A stretch of DNA of 5,165 bases from Betaproteobacteria bacterium (GTDB lineage Bacteria > Pseudomonadota > Gammaproteobacteria > Burkholderiales > SG8-39), in NCBI GenBank assembly GCA_019237595.1, contig JAFAGU010000128.1, forward strand, positions 1 through 5,165. The letters run 5' to 3'. A program made the translations under genes and the position numbers. Shown piece by piece: positions 1 through 5,165 of the stretch (within the stretch, counting starts at the first letter, position 1; each line of letters begins with the position of its first letter). The notes beneath the pieces were generated by a model. It saw only the letters and a program-made list of their open reading frames with translations, did no database searches and was not told the origin of the DNA.

Positions 1-1008
1 CTCTCGGCGTGGCTCGTCGAATGCCTGCTCCAGTTCCTCGAATGGTGCGCGGCGCTGCCCGGAGCGCTCTGGCAGCAGCATGTGCCGCCGCCGTGGGCGA
101 TCGCCCTCGCGCTCGTGGGCGTCGCGTGGGCGCTCGCGCCGCGCGGCACGCCTTCGCGGCTTTGCGCACTCGCGCTTTTGGCGCCGGCCTTCCTGTTCCC
201 TCCGCCGTCGCCGCGCGAGGGCGAAGCCTGGATCACCACGCTCGACGTCGGCCAGGGGCTCGCGGTGCTGGTGCGCACGCAGCACCGGACGCTCGTCTAC
301 GACGCCGGGCCGGCGTTCGGGCCCGAAGCGGATAGCGGCGGGCGGATCATCCTCCCGGCGCTCAGGGCCGCGGGGGTCGAGCGGATCGACCTGCTCGTCC
401 TGACGCACGAGGACCTCGACCACATCGGCGGCGCGGTGACGATCCTCGAATCCCTGCCGGTCGATCGCCTCGCTTCCTCGCTTGCGCCCGAGCATCCGGT
501 CCACGCGCTCGCGCCGCAATGGAGCCCGTGCACGGCCGGAAGCGCATGGGAATGGGACGACGTGAGGTTCCGGTTCCTTTCTCCGGATCCGGCGATGCGA
601 ATCGCACGGCGAAACGACTCGAGCTGCGTGCTGCGCGTCGAGACCGCGGGCGGCGCCATGCTCCTTACTGGCGACATCGAGAAGCCGGCGGAGGCGTACC
701 TGCTCGGCGCGCCCGCGGTCCTGAAGAGCGACGTGCTCCTCGTGCCGCATCACGGCAGCCGGACCTCCTCGACGAGCGAATTCATTTCCGCGGTCGCGCC
801 GAGGTGGGCCGTGGTGCCAGTGGGGTACCTCAACCGCTTCGGCCACCCGAACGCGGACGTCCTTGCTCGCTACCGCAGCGCGGGAATCGAGCTTCTGCGC
901 ACCGACCGCCAGGGGGCGGTGCACGTCATCCTGGGGGCCGAGGGCGCGACGGTCGCCACGGAACGCGCCCTGCGGCCGCGCTATTGGCGCGCGCCGGGCA
1001 GTGGATAG
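1..1008 (+). CDS. comEC: ComEC/Rec2 DNA-uptake protein, C-terminal part (5' partial)
   Basis: The frame is open from base 1 to the TAG at 1006-1008, giving the last 335 residues of a protein that usually has about 750-850. ComEC is the inner-membrane channel that takes single-stranded DNA into the cytoplasm during natural transformation. Numbering from base 1, residues 1-27 resemble the linker before the last membrane segments (LPGALWQQHVPPP), and two hydrophobic segments lie near 30-46 and 53-67. The metallo-beta-lactamase-like domain follows: DVGQG at 82-86, HEDLDHIGG at 136-144 (an HxxDxDH metal site), TGDIE at 223-227, HHGS at 250-253 and GHPN at 281-284. In the family this domain is proposed to degrade the non-transforming strand. 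The metal-site residues look intact and I see no frameshift. A GTG at 82 is not the real start, because ComEC-like sequence precedes it. The identification is firm; competence of the host is not shown. Confidence 0.95.
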   Translation, partial: LSAWLVECLLQFLEWCAALPGALWQQHVPPPWAIALALVGVAWALAPRGTPSRLCALALLAPAFLFPPPSPREGEAWITTLDVGQGLAVLVRTQHRTLVYDAGPAFGPEADSGGRIILPALRAAGVERIDLLVLTHEDLDHIGGAVTILESLPVDRLASSLAPEHPVHALAPQWSPCTAGSAWEWDDVRFRFLSPDPAMRIARRNDSSCVLRVETAGGAMLLTGDIEKPAEAYLLGAPAVLKSDVLLVPHHGSRTSSTSEFISAVAPRWAVVPVGYLNRFGHPNADVLARYRSAGIELLRTDRQGAVHVILGAEGATVATERALRPRYWRAPGSG

Positions 1009-1011
1009 AAT
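984..1011 (+). promoter_or_regulatory. Candidate sigma70 promoter for the dodecin gene
   Basis: TTGGCG at 984-989 (4 of 6 matches to TTGACA), a 16-base spacer and TAGAAT at 1006-1011 (5 of 6 matches to TATAAT). Transcription would start near 1018, leaving a leader of about 36 bases before the dodecin ATG. The first three bases of the -10 element are the comEC stop codon. It is an AT-richer patch in very GC-rich surroundings. This is a match by eye, not a scored prediction. Confidence 0.5.
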
Positions 1012-1040
1012 GCATTCGCGGGGCTTCCCGCATTCCCAAG

Positions 1041-1048
1041 AGGAGAGG
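1041..1048 (+). promoter_or_regulatory. Ribosome binding site of the dodecin gene
   Basis: AGGAGAGG lies 5 bases before the ATG at 1054. It is the strongest Shine-Dalgarno match in the window and fixes the dodecin start. It suggests efficient translation, in contrast to the weak sites of the hydrolase and aapQ. Confidence 0.8.
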
Positions 1049-1053
1049 ACGAC

Positions 1054-1278
1054 ATGGCCAAGAAAGGCGGCGGCGCGGTTTACCGGGTCACGGAGGTCAT
1101 CGGTACCAGCAGCAATTCGTGGGAGGACGCGGCGCGCAACGCCGTGCGTACGGCCGCGAGCACGCTGCGCGACCTGAGGATCGCGGAGGTCACGAAGCTC
1201 GACGTGAAGATCGACGACGACGGGAAGATCTCGCAGTTCCGGGCGCGGCTCGCGCTCTCCTTCAAGTACGACGGCTGA
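1054..1278 (+). CDS. Dodecin family protein lacking the canonical flavin-stacking Trp
   Basis: A 74-residue protein, close to the usual dodecin length of about 65-75. Dodecins are small cytoplasmic proteins that assemble into hollow dodecamers and bind flavins or other ligands. The family pattern is clear: Tyr10-Arg-Val-Thr-Glu-Val-Ile-Gly-Thr-Ser, then SWEDAA at 22-27 on the helix, LRDLRIAEV at 38-46, LDVKIDDDGKI at 49-59 and the final strand ALSFKY at 67-72. In flavin-binding dodecins of Halobacterium and Thermus the residue before the A/F-E-V triplet is the Trp that stacks on the isoalloxazine ring; here it is Ile43. The only Trp is Trp23 in the SWEDAA motif, a pattern that from memory resembles the Mycobacterium tuberculosis calcium dodecin Rv0379. 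Family assignment is firm; ligand is uncertain. The gene has its own promoter candidate and a strong RBS, so it is probably expressed independently of comEC. Confidence 0.93.
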   Translation: MAKKGGGAVYRVTEVIGTSSNSWEDAARNAVRTAASTLRDLRIAEVTKLDVKIDDDGKISQFRARLALSFKYDG

Positions 1279-1311
1279 GGCCCGGCCCGCGATCGGCCGG
1301 CTCGCCGGGCT
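1279..1311 (+). terminator. GC-rich stem-loop between dodecin and hydrolase genes (weak terminator or attenuator)
   Basis: GGCCCGGC at 1279-1286 pairs with GCCGGGCT at 1304-1311 (seven Watson-Crick pairs plus a closing G-U), with a 17-base loop that can fold further (CCG at 1287-1289 with CGG at 1294-1296). It begins right after the dodecin stop codon. No T-run follows, so it does not qualify as a standard intrinsic terminator. It may only attenuate read-through or protect the dodecin mRNA 3' end, or be chance pairing in GC-rich DNA. Confidence 0.3.
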
Positions 1312-1319
1312 CGACCTGA

Positions 1320-2195
1320 ATGGCTGAATCGGCCGCGCCGCGCCGGCGCTCGGTGCAATGCGCTTCGCCCCGGGGGCTGCACCGCATGGCCTACCGGGAG
1401 TGGGGCGATGCACGCAACCGCGACGTGCTCGTCTGCGTGCACGGCCTCACGCGCGTCGGGCGAGACTTCGACGCGCTCGCGCAGGCGCTATGCGGCCACT
1501 TTCGCGTCCTCTGTCCCGACGTCGCCGGGCGCGGCGACTCCGACCGGCTTGCCGACCCGTCGCTCTATGCGCTGCCTCAGTACGTGAGCGACATGGTGAC
1601 GCTGATCGCGCGCCTGGACGTCGAAAAGGTGAGCTGGCTCGGCACGTCCATGGGCGGCCTGATCGGCATGGCGCTCGCCGCGCAGGCAGGGACTCCGATC
1701 CAGCGTCTGGCGGTGAACGACATCGGCGCGGTCGTCGCGAAGGAGGCGCTGCAGCGCATCGGCGACTACGTCGGCCGCACGCCCGCCTTCGCGAGCCTCG
1801 AGGAGGCGACCCAATATCTGCGCACCGTGCAGGCGCCCTTCGGCCCGCACACGGACGACGAGTGGCGCTTCCTCACCGAGATCTACGTAAGGAAGAACGA
1901 CGACGGCAGCTATCGCGTCCATTACGATCCGCGGATCGGCGACACCTTCCGCGCGGCGCCGCTCGACAAGGACCTCGAGCTCTGGCCGGTCTACGACGCG
2001 ATCCGCTGCCCGATGCTCGTCATCCGCGGCGCTCGATCCGACCTCCTTAGGAAGGACACCGCGGACGAGATGGCGCGGCGCGGGCCGCGCGCAAGGGTGA
2101 TGGAGATTGCCGGCGTGGGCCACGCGCCGACGCTGATGCATGCGGACCAGATCGCCATCGTCCGCGACTTTCTGCTCGAAGGAGCCCAAACATGA
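1320..2195 (+). CDS. Alpha/beta-fold hydrolase, cytoplasmic, substrate unknown
   Basis: A 291-residue single-domain alpha/beta hydrolase, typical length. Visible landmarks are the oxyanion-hole HG at 41-42 (VCVHGLTRVGRDFD), CPDVAGRGDSD at 65-75, and the nucleophile elbow GTSMGG with Ser110. After the cap region (about 135-220), the likely acid is Asp241 in VIRGARSDLL and the catalytic base is His268 in GVGHAP. The triad is therefore complete. There is no signal peptide, so the enzyme acts in the cytoplasm. An in-frame TGA at 1317-1319 directly precedes the ATG, so the protein cannot start earlier; Met23 (base 1386) is unlikely because SVQCASPRGLHRMAY before it looks family-conserved. There is no clear Shine-Dalgarno. 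The stop overlaps the aapJ start (ATGA), placing it at the head of the amino-acid importer operon. Esterase, amidase, peptidase or lactonase activity cannot be told apart here. Confidence 0.92.
   Translation: MAESAAPRRRSVQCASPRGLHRMAYREWGDARNRDVLVCVHGLTRVGRDFDALAQALCGHFRVLCPDVAGRGDSDRLADPSLYALPQYVSDMVTLIARLDVEKVSWLGTSMGGLIGMALAAQAGTPIQRLAVNDIGAVVAKEALQRIGDYVGRTPAFASLEEATQYLRTVQAPFGPHTDDEWRFLTEIYVRKNDDGSYRVHYDPRIGDTFRAAPLDKDLELWPVYDAIRCPMLVIRGARSDLLRKDTADEMARRGPRARVMEIAGVGHAPTLMHADQIAIVRDFLLEGAQT
2178..2184 (+). promoter_or_regulatory. Ribosome binding site of aapJ inside the hydrolase gene
   Basis: GAAGGAG sits 7 bases before the aapJ ATG at 2192, within the last codons of the hydrolase. It supports the start at 2192 and gives aapJ its own ribosome loading as well as coupling through the ATGA overlap. 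Confidence 0.75.
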
Positions 2196-3193
2196 AGCGG
2201 CTATTCTTACTCGCCCTCGCCTTCTGCAGCCTCGCTCACGCTCAGCAGTCGACGCTCGACGCCGTGCGCGCCCGAGGCACCGTCGCTTGCGGGACGAACA
2301 CCGGCCTCGCCGGGTTCTCGCAGCCTGATTCCAAGGGCGTCTGGCGAGGCATCGACGTCGATGTCTGCCGCGCCGTCGCTGCCGCGGTATTCGGCGACGC
2401 CTCCAAGGTGCGCTACGTTCCTGCGACGACGCAGCAGCGCTTTACCGCCCTGCAGTCGGGCGAGGTGGATCTCCTCTCGCGCAACACGACGTGGTCGTTC
2501 TCGCGCGACGCGGGCCTGGGCTTCAACTTCACCGGCGTCAATTTCTACGACGGCCAGGGCTTCATGGTATGGAAGAAGCTCAACGTGAAGAGCGCGAAAC
2601 AGCTGAACGGAGCCACGATCTGCGTGCAGCCCGGCACGACGACCGAGCTCAACCTGGCCGACTACTTCCGCGCCAACCGGATGACCTTCAAGCCGGTGGT
2701 GATCGACAAGCTGGAGGAGGTCCTGAACGCCTACTTCGCCGGGCGCTGCGACGTCTTCACCACCGACATGTCGGGGCTCGTCTCGGTGCGCGGCTCGCGC
2801 GCGCCCAATGCCGCCGAGCACGTGATCCTGCCCGAGATCATCTCCAAGGAGCCGCTCGGCCCGCTCGTGCGCCATGGCGACGACCGCTGGTTCGACATCG
2901 TCAAGTGGTCGCTCTACGCGATGATCGAGGCCGAGGAGCTTGGCCTGACTTCCAGGAACATCGACGAGCAGGCCCGCACGAGCAAGGATCCGTCGGTGCA
3001 GCGCTTCGTCGGCGCGAGCGGCGACCTCGGCAAGATGCTCGGGCTCGACAACCGCTGGGCGTTCAACATCGTCAAGCAGGTGGGCAACTACGGCGAATCC
3101 TTCGAAGCCAACCTGAAGCCGCTCGGCTTCGAGCGCGGCCAGAACGCGCTCTGGAAGGATGGCGGCCTCATGTATTCGCCGCCCATCCGGTAG
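2192..3193 (+). CDS. aapJ: General L-amino-acid ABC importer, periplasmic binding protein AapJ
   Basis: A 333-residue solute-binding protein of the polar amino-acid (PAAT) class, close to the family's usual 335-345. Residues 1-17 are a Sec signal peptide (KR, hydrophobic core, AHA before Gln18); Cys12 is not in a lipobox, so the mature protein should be soluble in the periplasm. Characteristic AapJ/BztA blocks follow: CGTNTGLAGFS at 33-43, GIDVDVCRAVAAAVFGDA at 53-70, RFTALQSGEVDLLSRNTTW at 83-101, GQGFMVWKKL at 121-130, CVQPGTTTELNLADYFRAN at 144-162, GRCDVFTTDMSGL at 184-196, ILPEIISKEPLGPLVRHGDD at 212-231 and the tail NALWKDGGLMYSPPIR. Four cysteines in the mature part (33, 59, 144, 186) sit in conserved blocks and could form two disulfides. 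It delivers amino acids to AapQM. The start overlaps the hydrolase stop. Exact amino-acid range is not readable from sequence. Confidence 0.96.
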   Translation: MKRLFLLALAFCSLAHAQQSTLDAVRARGTVACGTNTGLAGFSQPDSKGVWRGIDVDVCRAVAAAVFGDASKVRYVPATTQQRFTALQSGEVDLLSRNTTWSFSRDAGLGFNFTGVNFYDGQGFMVWKKLNVKSAKQLNGATICVQPGTTTELNLADYFRANRMTFKPVVIDKLEEVLNAYFAGRCDVFTTDMSGLVSVRGSRAPNAAEHVILPEIISKEPLGPLVRHGDDRWFDIVKWSLYAMIEAEELGLTSRNIDEQARTSKDPSVQRFVGASGDLGKMLGLDNRWAFNIVKQVGNYGESFEANLKPLGFERGQNALWKDGGLMYSPPIR

Positions 3194-3201
3194 CCCTTTT
3201 T
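3157..3201 (+). promoter_or_regulatory. Hairpin plus T-run at the aapJ/aapQ junction (intercistronic control element)
   Basis: GGATGGCGGC at 3157-3166 pairs with 3178-3188, which reads GCCGCC, one bulged C at 3184, then ATCC. This gives a 10-pair stem with an 11-base loop. Five T residues at 3197-3201 follow 8 bases later and run into the TTG start of aapQ. The stem lies over the last codons and just before the stop of aapJ. Binding-protein genes are often followed by such stems, which stabilise the upstream mRNA and lower permease output. Part of the pairing is forced by conserved GG and PP codons of the AapJ tail. The stem-to-T spacing is too long for a typical intrinsic terminator, so partial attenuation or mRNA protection is likelier. 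Confidence 0.5.
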
Positions 3202-4132
3202 GAAGAAGATCGGGTTCCAGGCTGCGGCGATCGCGCTCGCGCTCGGCTTCGCCTGGTACCTCGTAGCCAACACCGTAGACAACCTCGCAGCGCGGAACAT
3301 CGCGAGCGGCTTCGGCTTCCTCGGGCGCGAGGCGGGCTTCGAGATCGGCGAGACCGGCGGGCTTGCCTATGGCGCCGCGGATACCTATCTGCGGGCGCTG
3401 GCGGTCGGGCTCGGGAACACCTTTCGCGTCGCCGTCCTAGGCATTGTCGGAGCCACCGTGCTCGGCTTCCTGGTCGGGCTCGGGCGGCTCTCGGAAAATC
3501 CGCTCGTTCGCGGGGCGACCGCGGCGTACGTGGAATTCCTGCGCAACACGCCGCTCCTCGTGCAGCTCTTCTTCTGGTACGCGCTGATCACGGAAGCCTT
3601 CCCGTCTCCGCGCGAGGCGCTTTCGCCGCTCCCGGGCGTCTTCCTCAGCAATCGGGGCATCTTCTTCCCGCTCCCGGGCTCCTGGCCGGTGCTCGAGGGG
3701 TTCAATTTCTCCGGCGGCGGCCACCTTTCGCCCGAGTTCGCCGCCCTGCTCGCGGGGCTGGTGCTCTATACCGCGACCTACATTGCCGAGATCGTCCGCG
3801 CGGGCATCCTCTCGGTCCCGAAGGGACAGCTTGAGGCGGCGCGCGCGCTCGGCCTGGAGCGCCGCCCTACGCTGCGCCACGTGGTCCTGCCCCACGCGCT
3901 TCGCGTGATCGTGCCGCCCCTCTCGAGCCAGTACCTGAACCTCGTGAAGAACAGCTCGCTCGCCGTGGCGATCGGCTATCCCGACTTCGTCTCCGTGGCG
4001 AACACCGCGATCAACCAGACCGGCCAGGCGATCGAGGGCGTGGCGCTCATCATGGCGGTGTACCTCACCATCAGCCTCGCCCTTTCCGCGCTCATGAACT
4101 GGTGCAACGCGCGCCTCCTCGCCCGCGGATGA
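3200..4132 (+). CDS. aapQ: General L-amino-acid ABC importer permease AapQ, compact form
   Basis: A 310-residue inner-membrane permease that pairs with AapM. Hydrophobic segments are seen near 6-25, 66-95, 115-133, 178-202, 250-268 and 277-299. AapQ hallmarks are IASGFGFLGREAGFEI at 34-49, FLRNTPLLVQLFFWY at 113-127, GFNFSGG at 167-173 and YTATYIAEIVRAGILSV at 190-206. The EAA loop that contacts the ATPase runs from EAARALGL at 212 to LP at 230-231, followed by SQYLNLVKNSSLAVAIGYPD. The start is taken as TTG at 3200: the frame is closed by the aapJ stop TAG at 3191-3193, and no ATG or GTG occurs before the conserved block. No Shine-Dalgarno is visible. Alphaproteobacterial AapQ is about 400 residues; here the stretch between NRGIFFP and GFNF is only about 10 residues where those carry two extra helices. 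The stop overlaps the aapM start (ATGA). Confidence 0.93.
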   Translation: MKKIGFQAAAIALALGFAWYLVANTVDNLAARNIASGFGFLGREAGFEIGETGGLAYGAADTYLRALAVGLGNTFRVAVLGIVGATVLGFLVGLGRLSENPLVRGATAAYVEFLRNTPLLVQLFFWYALITEAFPSPREALSPLPGVFLSNRGIFFPLPGSWPVLEGFNFSGGGHLSPEFAALLAGLVLYTATYIAEIVRAGILSVPKGQLEAARALGLERRPTLRHVVLPHALRVIVPPLSSQYLNLVKNSSLAVAIGYPDFVSVANTAINQTGQAIEGVALIMAVYLTISLALSALMNWCNARLLARG

Positions 4133-5165
4133 GGGGCCTCTTCTCCGGAGCGCGGAATACGGCGCTGACCCTCGCGGCCGTGGCGCTGCTTGCGCTCGTC
4201 GTCCCGCCCTTTGTGCGCTGGGCGTTCATCGACGCCGTCTGGAAGCCGGACGCGGCGGCCTGCCGCGCCGCGCACGGCGCGTGCTGGGGATTCATCGTCG
4301 AGAAGCATCGCTTCATCCTCTTCGGCACGTATCCCTACGAGGAACACTGGCGGCCGGCGCTCGCGTCGCTGCTGCTGGTCGCGCTGTGGGTGTTCAGCCT
4401 CTTTCGGAGCCATTGGAAATCGTGGCTCGCGGCCGTGTGGATGGCGGGTCTCGCAGCGATCGGGCTTCTCATGTGGGGCGGCATCCCCGGGATGCCGTAC
4501 GTCGACAACGAGCGCTGGGGCGGGCTCATCCTGACGCTGCTCCTCGCCACCTTCGGGGTGGCGGCCGCGTTTCCCATCGCCGTGCTGCTCGCGCTCGGCC
4601 GGCGCTCCGGCCTGCCCGCGATCCAGGCGCTCTGCGTGGCCTACATCGAGCTCGTGCGTGGCGTGCCGCTGATCTCGCTCCTCTTCATGGCCTCGGTCAT
4701 GGTGCCGCTCTTCCTGCCGGCTGGCGTATCGATCGACAAGCTCGTGCGCGCCCAGCTTGCCTTGATCCTCTTCGTCGCCGCCTACCTAGCCGAGGTGGTC
4801 CGCGGCGGCCTCCAAGCCGTTCCGCGGCACCAGTACGAGGCGGCCGACGCGCTCGGCCTGAATGCCTTCCACAAGACGACCCGGATTGTGCTGCCGCAGG
4901 CGCTGCGCATCGCCGTGCCGCCGATCGTCAACACGGTGATCGGTCTCTTCAAGGACACCTCCCTCGTGGTGGTGATCGGCCTTTTCGACCTCCTGCATAC
5001 GATCAAGGTGTCGCTGAACGAGCCGGCGTGGGCGGGCTTCGGCGTGGAAGCCTATCTCTTCGCGGCGTTCGTGTACTTCGCCTTCTGCTACTCGATGTCG
5101 CGCTACAGCCGGACGCTCGAGCTTAGGCGCGGCGATTCGCCGCGTCCCAGTTCCGCTCCAGGTTC
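4129..5165 (+). CDS. aapM: General L-amino-acid ABC importer permease AapM (3' partial)
   Basis: The frame opens at the ATG at 4129 (ATGA overlap with aapQ) and has no stop before the window ends, giving 345 residues plus two bases. Family landmarks: first membrane helix near 12-34, FIDAVW at 33-38, a periplasmic loop with Cys45 and Cys52 (GACWGF), FGTYPYEEHWRPA at 65-77, further helices near 79-92 and 98-116, and NERWGGLILTL at 127-137 at the start of the transporter core. IELVRGVPLISLLFMASVM at 173-191 and YLAEVVRGGLQAVP at 219-232 follow. The ATPase-contacting EAA loop is EAADALGL at 237-244 to LP at 255-256, then VNTVIGLFKDTSLVVVIGLFDLL. MSRYSRTLE at 323-331 is the usual near-terminal block, so only a few codons are probably missing. 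No Shine-Dalgarno precedes it; translation likely depends on coupling to aapQ. The ATPase gene aapP is expected next. Confidence 0.94.
   Translation, partial: MRGLFSGARNTALTLAAVALLALVVPPFVRWAFIDAVWKPDAAACRAAHGACWGFIVEKHRFILFGTYPYEEHWRPALASLLLVALWVFSLFRSHWKSWLAAVWMAGLAAIGLLMWGGIPGMPYVDNERWGGLILTLLLATFGVAAAFPIAVLLALGRRSGLPAIQALCVAYIELVRGVPLISLLFMASVMVPLFLPAGVSIDKLVRAQLALILFVAAYLAEVVRGGLQAVPRHQYEAADALGLNAFHKTTRIVLPQALRIAVPPIVNTVIGLFKDTSLVVVIGLFDLLHTIKVSLNEPAWAGFGVEAYLFAAFVYFAFCYSMSRYSRTLELRRGDSPRPSSAPG
4479..4497 (+). repeat. Near-perfect inverted repeat inside aapM
   Basis: CGGCATCCC at 4479-4487 and GGGATGCCG at 4489-4497 are perfect reverse complements around a single central base. As RNA this folds into an 8-pair stem with a 3-base loop. 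It encodes Gly-Gly-Ile-Pro-Gly-Met-Pro in a periplasmic stretch of AapM. It may be an accident of codon choice; no second copy is seen in the window. Confidence 0.4.

Noticed and set aside
986..995. GGCGCGCGCC palindrome at the end of comEC as a terminator
   Set aside because: It has no loop, no T-run, and is expected by chance in GC-rich sequence; it also lies in the promoter spacer region.
82..1008. GTG at 82 as the start of a separate metallo-beta-lactamase protein
   Set aside because: The same frame is open back to base 1 and the upstream 27 residues look like ComEC, so the GTG is an internal valine codon of a gene cut by the window edge.
1488..2189. A 233-codon open frame on the - strand opposite the hydrolase
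   Set aside because: It mirrors the coding strand's codon periodicity, has no family resemblance and no supporting RBS. The hydrolase with its complete triad explains the region.
1386..2195. Internal ATG (Met23) as the hydrolase start
   Set aside because: The 22 residues before it contain a stretch that resembles the conserved N-terminus of related hydrolases, and the ATG at 1320 is available.
2192..2245. AapJ as a lipoprotein anchored at Cys12
   Set aside because: Phe precedes the cysteine where a lipobox needs Ala, Gly or Ser, and an AHA cleavage site follows at 15-17.
2207..2875. A 222-codon open frame on the - strand opposite aapJ
   Set aside because: Arg/Val/Glu/His-rich shadow product; the opposite strand encodes a textbook AapJ.
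2491..3834. A 447-codon open frame on the + strand bridging aapJ and aapQ
   Set aside because: Its product is Arg/Ala/Gly-rich with no recognisable domain, and it overlaps two firmly identified genes. Long shadow frames are common in GC-rich DNA.
4281..5126. A 281-codon open frame on the + strand within aapM
   Set aside because: Composition is Arg/Ala-rich without family features. The real frame encodes AapM with the EAA motif intact; it simply lacks a stop within the window.
1..5165. CRISPR array, tRNA, rRNA, transposon ends or a new defence system
   Set aside because: No direct-repeat series, cloverleaf, transposase or terminal inverted repeats were seen, and six known-type genes account for nearly every base.

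Overview
The window looks like chromosomal DNA from a GC-rich proteobacterium, most likely a betaproteobacterium (Burkholderiales-like). The basis is codon use dominated by G/C third positions, and protein sequences that read like betaproteobacterial ComEC, alpha/beta hydrolase and AapJQM proteins. This is recognition by eye, not a database search. All genes lie on the + strand and are tightly packed: no gap exceeds about 45 bases, and base and codon use show no obvious change along the window.

Layout. Bases 1-1008 hold the C-terminal part of comEC/rec2, the DNA-uptake channel, ending in its metallo-beta-lactamase-like domain; the 5' part is outside the window. A candidate sigma70 promoter overlaps the comEC stop codon and would drive a small dodecin gene (1054-1278). 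After a 41-base gap with a GC-rich stem-loop come an alpha/beta hydrolase (1320-2195), the periplasmic amino-acid binding protein aapJ (2192-3193), the permease aapQ (3200-4132) and the permease aapM (4129 to the window end, 3' incomplete). Hydrolase/aapJ and aapQ/aapM each overlap by 4 bases (ATGA). aapJ and aapQ are 6 bases apart, with a hairpin over the end of aapJ and a TTG start for aapQ.

How the genes work together. AapJ should capture amino acids in the periplasm and deliver them to an AapQ-AapM heterodimer in the inner membrane. The ATPase AapP that powers such systems is not in the window and is expected just downstream of aapM. The hydrolase has no signal peptide, so it is cytoplasmic. 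Its translational coupling to aapJ suggests co-expression with the importer, but its substrate cannot be read from sequence. The dodecin is a 12-subunit flavin- or ligand-binding protein whose link to the importer is positional only.

I see no mobile element, CRISPR array, RNA gene or defence system. The points most worth a second look are the hydrolase-importer coupling, the post-transcriptional control elements at the aapJ/aapQ junction, the dodecin without the usual flavin-stacking tryptophan, and the compact permeases. None of these amounts to a clearly new system.
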